Assembly: GCA_016284295.1 (NCBI GenBank)
Contig: JAEEOP010000003.1
Location: 1-51,974 of the forward strand
Direction of reading: 5' to 3'
Length of the DNA: 51,974 nt
DNA from: Methanomassiliicoccaceae archaeon
GTDB taxonomy: Archaea > Thermoplasmatota > Thermoplasmata > Methanomassiliicoccales > Methanomethylophilaceae
Below, in pieces: positions 35,206 to 43,617 of the stretch. The position numbers were made by a program, and so were the translations under genes. Positions within the stretch are counted from its first letter, which is position 1; the number at the start of each line of letters is the position of its first letter. The notes under the pieces are model-generated. The model did not search any database and was not told where the DNA came from. It saw nothing but the letters and a program-made list of their open reading frames with translations.

Positions 35206-35230
35206 TTCGTCTAAAGCATAGACTGACGAA
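35206..35230 (-). promoter_or_regulatory. Dyad in the leader of the cobalt transporter operon
   Basis: TTCGTC-N13-GACGAA (35206-35230), with a nested GTCTA/TAGAC pair, lies 24-48 nt upstream of cbiM. A TATA-like TTTATTATA lies further out (about 35277-35286). The dyad therefore falls in the predicted leader RNA or at a metal-regulator operator. I see no B12-box and no cobalamin riboswitch core. Confidence 0.5.
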
Positions 35231-35439
35231 TGTCCGGCTAGAGATCATTCGGTTGGACGGGTTATCCACCAATCAGTATAATAAACATTAACAGTCGAAA
35301 ATGAGCAATTAAGGACCGTAATTATCCAATGCCCTTCGAAATCTGGACTTTGGAGAGAAGTCTACCCAATTCTGTATCCAACCGGAATGCGAAATTTCCG
35401 TCCGTTCCATTTTATAATATTAACGATGATGACCCGCGC

Positions 35440-35832
35440 ATGTCAACTATAATCATCTATGCCTCGTCCAACGGTAACACGAAGGCCGTGGCCGAATACA
35501 TCGCATCGAAGACCGGCGGGAAGGCCGTGGACGTCGCTGCGGCGGCATCCGAGGACCTCAATTCCTACGACACCATCGTCATCGGCGGAAGGGTCTGGGC
35601 CGGGAAGCTCCCCAAGGACCTGGTCGAGTTCGTCGGAAAGAACAAGTCGGTCATCGATTCCAAGAAGTCCGCGTTCTACGTGTGCTGCATGTACAACGAG
35701 GAGAAGGGCCAGAAGCAGTGCGACAAGCTCGCATCCGAGATGGGAATCGCCAAGCACACCTTCTTCAACAAAGGAAAGAAGCTCGTCCAGAACGACACGA
35801 GCTCCATCGACGCGTTCATCGCATCGCTCTGA
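35440..35832 (+). CDS. Flavodoxin
   Basis: The 130-residue flavodoxin starts MSTIIIYASSNGNTKAVAEY; the SSNGNTKAV loop binds FMN phosphate. IVIGGRVWAGKLPKDLVEF is the flavin-flanking loop, and FYVCCMYNEEKGQKQCDKLA resembles the C-terminal part of protoporphyrinogen-oxidase-type flavodoxins. ATG 35440 directly precedes strand 1; an upstream in-frame ATG at 35329 lies before the TTATAATATTAA promoter-like sequence and is unlikely. It is a single gene ending at a hairpin. Confidence 0.87.
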   Translation: MSTIIIYASSNGNTKAVAEYIASKTGGKAVDVAAAASEDLNSYDTIVIGGRVWAGKLPKDLVEFVGKNKSVIDSKKSAFYVCCMYNEEKGQKQCDKLASEMGIAKHTFFNKGKKLVQNDTSSIDAFIASL

Positions 35833-35837
35833 AACCC

Positions 35838-35853
35838 CGGGCCGTAAGGCCCG
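35838..35853 (+). terminator. Hairpin between convergent flavodoxin and Fe-S genes
   Basis: CGGGCC-GTAA-GGCCCG forms a perfect 6-bp GC stem with a tetraloop, 5 nt past the flavodoxin stop and 7 nt before the end of the opposing gene. It probably ends both transcripts. Confidence 0.6.
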
Positions 35854-35860
35854 CTTCATC

Positions 35861-36706
35861 TCATACCTTGCCTGTGCCGTTGAGCAGGAGGGCTATCCTC
35901 TCCACTTCTTTGTCGACGATGCCCTCATTGAAAGTCACCTTGATCGCTTCCGCGGGGCATTCCTCGGCGCATCTTCCGCATCCCCTGCAATGACCGGCAT
36001 CGATCTCGAACCTACCGTCCTTAGGATGGATCGCTTTGCAGAAGCATATCTCCTGGCACGAGCCGCATGCGATGCACTTGTCGCTGTCCATGGTGACAGT
36101 GACGCTCTCCATCCTGTGGAACTTGCTTCCGATATCATCAGATATGTCGCGGGCCATGTTCCAAAGGCAGCAGCAGGGGCAGCAGTTGCAGATGGTCATC
36201 AGGTCCTTCTTGTCCCCGGTGTTCAGCCAGATGCTGTCGAGCTTGTTCCTTCCGATGATGTGGACGAAGCCCAGCCCCCCGCATTCGTCTATGTACGCCT
36301 TGGCTTCCTCGGACGTGGCGATATGCCCGTACTCTTTGGGTATCTTATGGATCCCCTTCCCCAAGAACACGCATCCGTGGTCGGCGGGAAAGTCCTTGCA
36401 CTTGTTGGACGTCCTGCATAGGCAGAAGTTCATGATGAATATCTCATCGGTCTTCTCGAGCATCCTCTTGACGATGTCGCTGGGAAGGACTGTCGTGTCC
36501 CCGGGATCATCTATCTCTATGTTGGTCTCTATGACCCTGGAGACTACGCTGTCCTTCGGTAGCACGAGCATGTCGTCCCCGTCAAACAATATCCTGTCTA
36601 CGACCTTCTTGAAGACCCCGTTCTTACGGGTCCACGAGGCGAGCCTGTATCTGGTGTTGAAAACCCTCTTCACCAGGCCCACGGATATGTACGGGACGAC
36701 CCTCAT
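35861..36706 (-). CDS. 4Fe-4S protein with unusual clustered cysteines
   Basis: From ATG 36706 (MRVVPYISVGLVKRVFNTRY) the product is 281 residues. The centre has FCLCRTSNKCKDFPADHGC and then ICNCCPCCCLWN with six cysteines in eight residues. The C-terminus is a two-cluster ferredoxin (CIACGSCQEICFC and CRGCGRCAEECPAEAI). Proteins with this arrangement are found in anaerobes and are presumed electron carriers; the partner is unknown. An upstream start at 36790 is open but reads through the likely promoter. The central cysteines may hold a non-standard cluster. Confidence 0.75.
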   Translation of the reverse strand: MRVVPYISVGLVKRVFNTRYRLASWTRKNGVFKKVVDRILFDGDDMLVLPKDSVVSRVIETNIEIDDPGDTTVLPSDIVKRMLEKTDEIFIMNFCLCRTSNKCKDFPADHGCVFLGKGIHKIPKEYGHIATSEEAKAYIDECGGLGFVHIIGRNKLDSIWLNTGDKKDLMTICNCCPCCCLWNMARDISDDIGSKFHRMESVTVTMDSDKCIACGSCQEICFCKAIHPKDGRFEIDAGHCRGCGRCAEECPAEAIKVTFNEGIVDKEVERIALLLNGTGKV

Positions 36707-36852
36707 GGATTTGGGATTGGTTCGGATTTGATAACGTTTTCCTTCTCCTGCTCGCAAAACCCGCTGTTTTTCGAGCGTTGGCACATGCATGAGTTAAGGT
36801 CGTAGCGAGAATTTTTAAATCTCTTTCATACCTTACTTATCTGGGTGAATGG

Positions 36853-38706
36853 ATGGATGAAACGGTTCTACTCGTCAGTTTGGCATTGTTCCTGCTACTG
36901 GCAGCCGTATGCTCCATCGTTTTCAACAAGATCAGGCTCCCGCCGCTGATCGGATACCTGATGGCAGGTATCATCGTAGCGAACTTCGTTTCCATATCCG
37001 AGGAGCAGATGGATGTCGTGGACATCCTATCGGACATGGGTCTGACGATGCTGATGTTCTGCATCGGTCTGGAGATCAATCTGAAGAAGCTGCGCAAGCA
37101 GGGAGTCTTCGCCATGAAGGTGGCCATGGTAGAGATACCGTTCATGGTCCTGGCGGGCACGATATTCGGCGGACTGTTCGGGCTGGACTCGTTCCAGAGC
37201 CTGTGCCTGGGTGCGGTCATGGCCGGCTCCAGCACCGCCGTGGTGCTCGGAGTGCTGAAGATACAGAACCGTCTCGAGAAGGACCGCATAGACACCCTGA
37301 TTCTCGTCATCATCATGGAGGACATAGCGCAGGTCATAGTCCTGTCGATGATCACCCCGCTCATGGCCGGATCCGCGCTGGACGCGGGCGGGCTGGCGGC
37401 GATGGTCGTCAGCATCATAGCTTTCATGGCGGCCAGCATCATCTTCGGAGTGAGACTGATGCCTCGTGTCATCAACTGGGTGTCCGATAACGTTTCGTCC
37501 GAGGTCCTGGTCCTGTTCACCGTCGGACTCGCATTCGGCATGGCCCTCCTGGCCAGCTACGTCGGGCTGTCCGTCGCTATCGGAGCGTTCCTGATGGGTA
37601 TGATGATTGCATCCAGCAGGAAGAGCAAGGACATCAACCATGACATCGAGCCTATGAAGAACATCTTCATGGCCATGTTCTTCATCTCCGTAGGAATGGA
37701 GATCAGCCTGGTGACGCTCATAGACAACATCGGACTCACCGTCGCCCTGCTCATACTGTTCGTGGTCATGAAGTCCCTGGCGGTGTTCCTCGGTTACTGG
37801 CTGGCCAACGACACCCCGCGCAACAGCGTATCATCTGCGGTGAGCTTCCTGGCCATGGGAGAGTTCGCATTCATCATCGCCAAGCAGGCACTGGACTACA
37901 ACGTGTTCTCCGACACCATATACACATCCATAGTCGGTGCCGCGCTGCTGTCCATGGTAACACTGCCGTTCATATCCAAGAACGCCACCAGACATTATGA
38001 CTACATGTACGAGAGGCTGCCCGACGGCATCATGAACATGTTCAAGAAGATCAACGCCACCAAGGTCGCATTCTACTCGGGCATCCTGAACTCTCCGAAC
38101 AAGTCCAGGAGGGAGATGCTGTCGTCGGTCACCATGTCCTACATCTGCATCCTGCTGCTGGCTGTCATAGAGATAGTGTTCATCCTCGTCGCGCCCACCA
38201 TCAGCGGGTGGGCGTTCACCTACTTCGGAGGATCCGTCCTGCTCTGGAGCATCACAGTGCTGCTGATCAACCTGTTCGCCCTTTACATCCCGACGTACAC
38301 CCTGATCGAGAACATCAAGGACATCTACAGGAAGGCCAACACCAGCAACGCGGACTCCGCCAGAGGGAACGTGAGGTTCACCGTCATCGACAGCTTCCTC
38401 ATGACGCATACCCTGCTCATAGCCCTGATGATCGACATCACCATCCTCATCATCATGCCCAACGGGCTGGACATATGGGAGCACATTGTCGTGCTGGCCA
38501 TAGCCCTAGTCATACTGCTGGTGCTGAACAAGAGGTCGCTGAGGAAGAGGGCGGAGCAGGACTCCTACGATGTGGAGGACGAGGACTTCAACAATATGGA
38601 TACCGACTCGTTCAAGGCGCTGGTCCGCAGCAAGGTCAGCGATCCCCTGGAAGAGGAGAAGGTCGAGAGCGTCGTGTCGATAGACAGCGGCGATATGACT
38701 AGATGA
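36853..38706 (+). CDS. CPA2-type cation:proton antiporter with extra C-terminal membrane domain (copy 1)
   Basis: The 617-residue protein has a Na+/H+ exchanger domain over residues 1-400: LPPLIGYLMAGIIVAN, MLMFCIGLEINLKKL, AGSSTAVVLGVLK, SVAIGAFLMGMMIA, FFISVGMEI and a late MGEFAFIIAKQAL. It lacks the TrkA-N domain of Kef channels. Instead about 200 more residues contain four further helices and an acidic cytoplasmic tail (DVEDEDFNNMDTD). A second gene at 43618 has the same design. It would exchange Na+ or K+ for H+ for pH or salt homeostasis. Confidence 0.85.
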   Translation: MDETVLLVSLALFLLLAAVCSIVFNKIRLPPLIGYLMAGIIVANFVSISEEQMDVVDILSDMGLTMLMFCIGLEINLKKLRKQGVFAMKVAMVEIPFMVLAGTIFGGLFGLDSFQSLCLGAVMAGSSTAVVLGVLKIQNRLEKDRIDTLILVIIMEDIAQVIVLSMITPLMAGSALDAGGLAAMVVSIIAFMAASIIFGVRLMPRVINWVSDNVSSEVLVLFTVGLAFGMALLASYVGLSVAIGAFLMGMMIASSRKSKDINHDIEPMKNIFMAMFFISVGMEISLVTLIDNIGLTVALLILFVVMKSLAVFLGYWLANDTPRNSVSSAVSFLAMGEFAFIIAKQALDYNVFSDTIYTSIVGAALLSMVTLPFISKNATRHYDYMYERLPDGIMNMFKKINATKVAFYSGILNSPNKSRREMLSSVTMSYICILLLAVIEIVFILVAPTISGWAFTYFGGSVLLWSITVLLINLFALYIPTYTLIENIKDIYRKANTSNADSARGNVRFTVIDSFLMTHTLLIALMIDITILIIMPNGLDIWEHIVVLAIALVILLVLNKRSLRKRAEQDSYDVEDEDFNNMDTDSFKALVRSKVSDPLEEEKVESVVSIDSGDMTR

Positions 38707-38716
38707 AAAGGGGTTT

Positions 38717-38732
38717 CGGGGGATGCACCCCG
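38717..38732. terminator. Weak hairpin between convergent genes
   Basis: CGGGG-N6-CCCCG lies between the antiporter stop (38706) and the end of the opposing amidohydrolase (38739). A 5-bp stem without a T tract is modest evidence. Confidence 0.4.
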
Positions 38733-38738
38733 TGGACC

Positions 38739-40028
38739 TCATCTGAGGCAGAGGGTCTTCCAAATATCCTCGGACTCCGACAGCACCTTGTCCTTGTCCA
38801 ACGTGAGGATGTTGCCGTTCTCCATGACCATGTCGCCCTGGCAGAAGACGGTCTTCGTGTTCAGGCCGTTGCCGGAGTAGACGATGTTGGCGATCATGTT
38901 CTCTGGGAGCAGGGGCCTCAGGTTGGGGGCCTTGCCGTCGAGGATTATCAGGTCGGCGTACTTGCCGACCTCGATAGAACCGATCCTGTCCGCCATGCCG
39001 ACGGCCTTGGCGCCGTTTATGGTGGCGAAGTCCAGGAGCTGCTGTGCGTTGCAGACGAGGGGATCCCACCTGCTGGATTTCTGGAGGAGTCCGAGGGTCT
39101 TCATCTCGGCGAACATGTCAAGCGTGTTGTTCGTGGTGTTCCCGTCGGTACCGAAGGACACGTTCACGCCGGCCTCGATGAACTCCGGAACCGGGGCGAC
39201 ACCGCCGGTGGCCAGCTTCATGTTGGATACCGGGCACGAGGATATCGACATCCCGGACTTGCCCATGAGCATGACCTCCCTCTTGGTCAGCCATGCGGAA
39301 TGCGCAGCAACAGCCCTGGGGCCGAACACGCCTATCTCCGAGAGCCACTCGCCGGGCCTCATGCCAGTCTGCTTCTTGTGGTCTGCGACCTCGCCTCTGG
39401 TCTCGGACAGATGGAGGTTCATGGGTGCTCCGACCTCGTCGGAGAACTCCTTCGCCTGTACGCAGGTCTCCTCGTTGCACACGTAGACTCCCTGAAGACC
39501 GACTCCGGGGACGATCTTCCTCTCGTCCTTGAACTTGGAATAGAAGCTCTTGCAATTCTGGACCGGGTTGCCCTTCTGCGTGGTCTTGTCCTCGTCGAGG
39601 CAGCACCAGCAGAGCACGCCTCTGATACCGGCCTGCTGCGTCGCCTTGGCGATCACATCCTCGGAGTAGTACAGGTCCATGAACGTCGTGGTACCGCTGC
39701 GGATCATCTCCATGCATCCGATCTTGGTACCGATGTCGAGGTCGCGATCCGTCCTGTCGCTGTCGATCTTGAATACCTTGTCCAGGAAATCGGGGAAGGT
39801 CAGGTCGTCCACGACACCTTTCATCACAGACATCGCAACATGGGTGTGGGTGTTGATCATACCGGGCATCACTATATCGCCGGTTGCGTCGATATCCCTG
39901 TCGGCTGTGCCTTTGTACTCGGGACCCACGGAGACGATCTTCTCCCCGTCGATCACCACATCGCCGCGGAGGATCCTCCTCTCGGAGTCCTGCGTGACGA
40001 TCCATGCGTTACGGATGGCTGTTATCAT
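38739..40028 (-). CDS. dadD: Amidohydrolase, 5'-deoxyadenosine / S-adenosylhomocysteine deaminase type
   Basis: The 429-residue metal-dependent deaminase begins MITAIRNAWIVTQDSERRIL. The metal and catalytic motifs are HTHVAMSVMKGVVDD (HxH), MNLHLSETRGEV, VAAHSAWLT and FGTDGNTTNN. IGSIEVGKYADLIILD closes the small beta domain. In methanogens this group deaminates 5'-deoxyadenosine, S-adenosylhomocysteine or methylthioadenosine to inosine forms, recycling products of SAM reactions. ATG 40028 is chosen over an upstream start at 40076, which would pass through a TATA-like ATTTATAT. Confidence 0.85.
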   Translation of the reverse strand: MITAIRNAWIVTQDSERRILRGDVVIDGEKIVSVGPEYKGTADRDIDATGDIVMPGMINTHTHVAMSVMKGVVDDLTFPDFLDKVFKIDSDRTDRDLDIGTKIGCMEMIRSGTTTFMDLYYSEDVIAKATQQAGIRGVLCWCCLDEDKTTQKGNPVQNCKSFYSKFKDERKIVPGVGLQGVYVCNEETCVQAKEFSDEVGAPMNLHLSETRGEVADHKKQTGMRPGEWLSEIGVFGPRAVAAHSAWLTKREVMLMGKSGMSISSCPVSNMKLATGGVAPVPEFIEAGVNVSFGTDGNTTNNTLDMFAEMKTLGLLQKSSRWDPLVCNAQQLLDFATINGAKAVGMADRIGSIEVGKYADLIILDGKAPNLRPLLPENMIANIVYSGNGLNTKTVFCQGDMVMENGNILTLDKDKVLSESEDIWKTLCLR

Positions 40029-40101
40029 GGGACGTGAATCCCGAATGCGCAATATAAATCTCAGCGTCAACATCATAATTTAGTATCTGCATTACCGAAG
40101 C

Positions 40102-40935
40102 ATGACATTCCGCATAACCTTCTTAGGAACCGGCGGTGGCAGGCACACCACCATGTATCAGGTCAGATCGACCGGCGGGATGCTCATAGAGCATGACGGC
40201 AAGATGCTAAACGTCGATCCCGGACCGGGGGCCCTCGTCCAGATGCAGAGGATACATTACGATGTGTGCAACACATCCTCCCTGATCATCTCCCACTGCC
40301 ATCCCGACCATTACTCCGATGCGGAGTCGGTGGCCGAGGGGATGTCCCGCGGCGGTTGGGAGAAGAAGGGCCACATATACGGATCCCCGACGGTGATCGA
40401 GGGGGACGGGAAACTGGGGCCGTGCCTGTCCGCATACCATCTGCGCATAGTCGAGGGATACCACGTCTTCAAACCCGGAGATGTGTTGGACGTGGACGGC
40501 CTGAGGGTGGACATCAAGAAGGCGAAGCACAGCGACCCCACCAACGTGGGGTTCGTGTTCCACACCGAGCACGGCCTGGTGTCCTATGTGAGCGACACCG
40601 AGTTCACCGAAGAGATTGCCCGGCAGTACATCGGATCCCGCGTGCTCATACTCCCGGTCACCACCCCGATGGGGAACCGCATCAAGTACCACCTCTGCAC
40701 CGACGACGCGATAAGCTTCATCGACATAGTGAAACCGGAGCTTGCGATCTTCATCCACCTAGGAGTGGTCATTATCCGCAGGGGTCCGGACGGCGAGGCC
40801 GCCTTGGCCGAGAAGAGCACCGGCGTCAGGACCATAGCCGGCAGGGACTTGATGGTGCTGGATGTGGGCGAGGAGCTCAGCATATCCGATGCAGAGACCT
40901 TCGAGGGCGGATGGATACCGCCTTCCTCGGTATGA
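40102..40935 (+). CDS. MBL-fold metallo-hydrolase
   Basis: The 277-residue protein begins MTFRITFLGTGGGRHTTMYQ. The metallo-beta-lactamase motif is ISHCHPDHYSDAES (HxHxDH), with a preceding NVDPGPGALVQM and later SDTEFTEE and FIHLGV as metal ligands. The layout resembles tRNase Z / phosphodiesterase-like MBL proteins of archaea; the substrate is unknown. It is divergent from the amidohydrolase across 73 bp and ends at the same base pair where the next, opposing gene ends. Confidence 0.82.
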   Translation: MTFRITFLGTGGGRHTTMYQVRSTGGMLIEHDGKMLNVDPGPGALVQMQRIHYDVCNTSSLIISHCHPDHYSDAESVAEGMSRGGWEKKGHIYGSPTVIEGDGKLGPCLSAYHLRIVEGYHVFKPGDVLDVDGLRVDIKKAKHSDPTNVGFVFHTEHGLVSYVSDTEFTEEIARQYIGSRVLILPVTTPMGNRIKYHLCTDDAISFIDIVKPELAIFIHLGVVIIRRGPDGEAALAEKSTGVRTIAGRDLMVLDVGEELSISDAETFEGGWIPPSSV

Positions 40936-42084
40936 TCATGCGGGATAGAAGCCCGTCATGCCCCACTGCGACATCGTGTTGTACGTCTGCAGGGGGCCCG
41001 CGGTAAGATATCCTGCTGGTATCTGCCCGTTGATGGTCTCGAGCGCATAGTATGTGACGTCCGAATCCCCGTATACAGATCTGCCTTCGGCATGCTTCAG
41101 GGCATCTACGGTGGTTATGAATTCGCCGTACTCGGAGAGATCCCTCTCTGAGAAGCCTTTGAGCGACACGCCTGCAGCCACATGGCCATATAGCGCCAGG
41201 AGGGCGGTGTCGAAGCCTGCGGTCTTCAGCAGGGAGCATGCGACGGCTGCAGAATCCTCGCAGTCCCCGATCCCGTGATGAAGCGTCTCGAGGGTGTGGG
41301 CCCAATGCTCTTCGCATCCCCAGACCTCGTAATCCGTGGACCTCTTCGGGATGCCATCCACAAGGACTGGGTTTCCATCCCCGTCCGTCCACACGTACGG
41401 CCTCGAAGGATACCCGATGCCCGACTGCGCGAAGGATGCGATGAAGTCCGCGTATGACTGGCGGTCATCAGTCGAGCCGCCTATCCTCACGTATTCGGAG
41501 GTCAGCTGCGACACTATGGACCTGGTAGTATCGTTGACGCATACCAGCGACGGGAGCTCATCGAACTTGAGGAACATATCGGAATTCAGCTCGCGGCTTC
41601 TCTCCGTGACGCTGGCGAGCTCTGCGATGTCGATGTCATAGGACACGGACACCTCATGGACCTGCCCGTCCATGCAATACTCCCAGGATACGGTCCTCGT
41701 CTCGGTCCCGGCCACGGCGATGCGGAACGATTCCCCACCGACCGTCACGCTGTAGTACCCGGGATCCAAGGCAAGGGAGCGTCCATGGTGCCTCTCGACC
41801 GTCTTGTCCAGGTGGGCCTTGAGCTCATCGGTCACGGACCATTCCGAATCCCTCTCCGACAGGAGGGTCCTGATACTCGCATCGTAGCAGATGCCTTCGG
41901 GATATTGGACGGGTTCGGGCTCCGGATCGGGTATGACCGGATCCACGGGGTCATCGGACGGTCCGACGACGGGCTGGTCCTTGGCCACCCCTGTGTCCCC
42001 CATCGGAAGGAACATCACCAGTGCCAGAGAGAAGAGCGACACCAGAATCACCACGGCTATGATGGCCTTGATCCTCCCATCCAT
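40936..42084 (-). CDS. Membrane-anchored transglutaminase-like protein
   Basis: The 382-residue protein has an N-terminal transmembrane helix (IIAVVILVSLFSLALVMFLP), then a Pro/Asp-rich linker (DPVDPVIPDPEPEPV). The extracellular C-terminal half has the transglutaminase-like core GIGDCEDSAAVACSLLKTAG with Cys275 and LYGHVAAGV with His301, followed by YYALETING. Relatives are cell-surface cysteine proteases or cross-linkers of unknown substrate. The gene at the right edge of the window has the same core. It is 30 bp downstream of the next minus-strand gene and probably co-transcribed. Confidence 0.78.
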   Translation of the reverse strand: MDGRIKAIIAVVILVSLFSLALVMFLPMGDTGVAKDQPVVGPSDDPVDPVIPDPEPEPVQYPEGICYDASIRTLLSERDSEWSVTDELKAHLDKTVERHHGRSLALDPGYYSVTVGGESFRIAVAGTETRTVSWEYCMDGQVHEVSVSYDIDIAELASVTERSRELNSDMFLKFDELPSLVCVNDTTRSIVSQLTSEYVRIGGSTDDRQSYADFIASFAQSGIGYPSRPYVWTDGDGNPVLVDGIPKRSTDYEVWGCEEHWAHTLETLHHGIGDCEDSAAVACSLLKTAGFDTALLALYGHVAAGVSLKGFSERDLSEYGEFITTVDALKHAEGRSVYGDSDVTYYALETINGQIPAGYLTAGPLQTYNTMSQWGMTGFYPA

Positions 42085-42114
42085 GAATAGGGGGATGTCA
42101 TCCCCAATTAATAA

Positions 42115-42729
42115 TCAGCGCGCCTTCCGGAATGTCAGCACGAACTCCCTCAGAACCTCATCGTCCTCGCAGACGGCAGCACGGAAGCGGTCCCTGTCGA
42201 GGACCTCGATGTAGTACGGCCTCAGATCCGACATCGCGCAGACCCTGTTCGAACCGCCGCTACGGCATGCAAGCAGCCAGCGGAAGCCGTCGGTGGCCAC
42301 ACCACATGGGGCGTTATCGGCGTTCATGGCGCACAGCACGCGGACGGTCGCATCGGTCAGCACAGAGTTCATCGACACGGTCGCCAGGGATACTCCGGGC
42401 ACCCTGCCCCTGAACACCTCCCCCGAGAACACCGATGAGTATCCCAATATCTCCATAACGGGCCCCACCAGGACCCTCTGGGTCAGCCTCAGCGGATCCT
42501 CCTTGGTCCTCACATCCTTGTACGACGGCACCCTGTTCCCGGCGACCACCGAACCCGACACGTAAGGGCCGAAGCTGTGGTCCAACTCACGCAGCGCGGA
42601 CAGCATCGCCGACTTGATATCTTCCTCTCTGGACACGGATTCGGATTCTGGGCAGAGGTATTTGAATAGGATATCGGGGTGACCGAACATCCTTGCGCAG
42701 AACGATATAGCCAGCGTTATCAGAAACAA
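42115..42729 (-). CDS. Conserved-looking hypothetical protein with N-terminal helix
   Basis: The product is up to 204 residues. The first 15 (MFLITLAISFCARMF) are hydrophobic and the open frame continues hydrophobic upstream, so a membrane anchor is likely. TTG 42729 is the only start that keeps it; ATG 42690 (MFGHPDILFKYL) is the alternative and would give 191 residues without the helix. The rest is mixed alpha/beta with HSFGPYVSGSVVAGNRVPSY and PVMEILGYSSVFSGEVFRG. The opening hints at a restriction-type N-terminal domain, but I cannot assign a family. Confidence 0.55.
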   Translation of the reverse strand: MFLITLAISFCARMFGHPDILFKYLCPESESVSREEDIKSAMLSALRELDHSFGPYVSGSVVAGNRVPSYKDVRTKEDPLRLTQRVLVGPVMEILGYSSVFSGEVFRGRVPGVSLATVSMNSVLTDATVRVLCAMNADNAPCGVATDGFRWLLACRSGGSNRVCAMSDLRPYYIEVLDRDRFRAAVCEDDEVLREFVLTFRKAR

Positions 42730-42782
42730 TCCGAAAATAGAGAGGTAAGGGGTTTGGGAAGAGGTTTCTTATGGATTGGTAC

Positions 42783-43370
42783 TCACATGTTCATCTCTTT
42801 CTTGACTTCGGGGTCAACAAGGAGAATGAGCATGAAGATGTAGATGATCAGGTCGCAGATACCGTTGATGATACCGACGATGGAGATGATCTCCACGATG
42901 GCGACGAGGATCATGATGACGAAAGCGATCAGGAGGATGATCCAGATGATCTTGTCACCGATGGTCTGCTTTCCATCGTTGATCTTGCTTCCGATGAACA
43001 TGATGATAAGTCCCAGGATGATCGCAACAATCGCACCGACGATGCTTGCACCGATGTCTGCACCGATAGCGATGTTGGCAATTGCAGCGAAGATACCGCC
43101 GATGATGGTGATAACTCCGATGACCCTCACGAACTGAGCGAGGATCTCGATCTTTGCAGAGATGACTCCACCCCTGACCTTCTGTCCATACATAAACATC
43201 AAGGCACCGCAGATAATCTCGCCAACTCCAAGGATAATACTCTGTACTGTGTTATATCCCTCATAGTTGATCGCACCGAGAATAATCAGCGCGATACCAC
43301 CTATGATGTCGATGATCGAGACTATCATCAATGCCAATCCAGCATTTCTAGGATTGTCGAAGAATGACAT
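42783..43370 (-). CDS. Six-helix membrane protein, unknown
   Basis: The 195-residue very hydrophobic protein starts MSFFDNPRNAGLALMIVSII. It has six helices in a repeating pattern rich in Ile and Gly (GIALIILGAI, GVITIIGGIFAAI, GAIVAIILGLIIMF) and ends in an acidic-basic tail (LLVDPEVKKEMNM). It resembles DUF308/HdeD-type helical-hairpin proteins only in layout. Upstream AT-rich DNA (43380-43440) is a likely promoter. Confidence 0.65.
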   Translation of the reverse strand: MSFFDNPRNAGLALMIVSIIDIIGGIALIILGAINYEGYNTVQSIILGVGEIICGALMFMYGQKVRGGVISAKIEILAQFVRVIGVITIIGGIFAAIANIAIGADIGASIVGAIVAIILGLIIMFIGSKINDGKQTIGDKIIWIILLIAFVIMILVAIVEIISIVGIINGICDLIIYIFMLILLVDPEVKKEMNM

Positions 43371-43617
43371 GATTACCTAATTTTTATGCGGATATATACT
43401 TGTTTCTATAATGTATCCATATATGTATAAGATCTGGCACCGGATTACTGTTGGTTTTTATAAAGAAAACACTGAAATCCAACTACTAAAACGTGTATGG
43501 TTCACATATTATGACCAACAAATGCCGTTATCGTGCATTCTTTCAGCAAGAGGTTCCTCGATAAGAGTTATAATATAGACGGGAATCACGCCTTGAACCG
43601 CTTCGGAGCATCCATCC

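Noticed and set aside
35183-35330. Cobalamin riboswitch upstream of cbiM
   Set aside because: No B12-box-like sequence or multi-helix core is visible; only a simple dyad is present.
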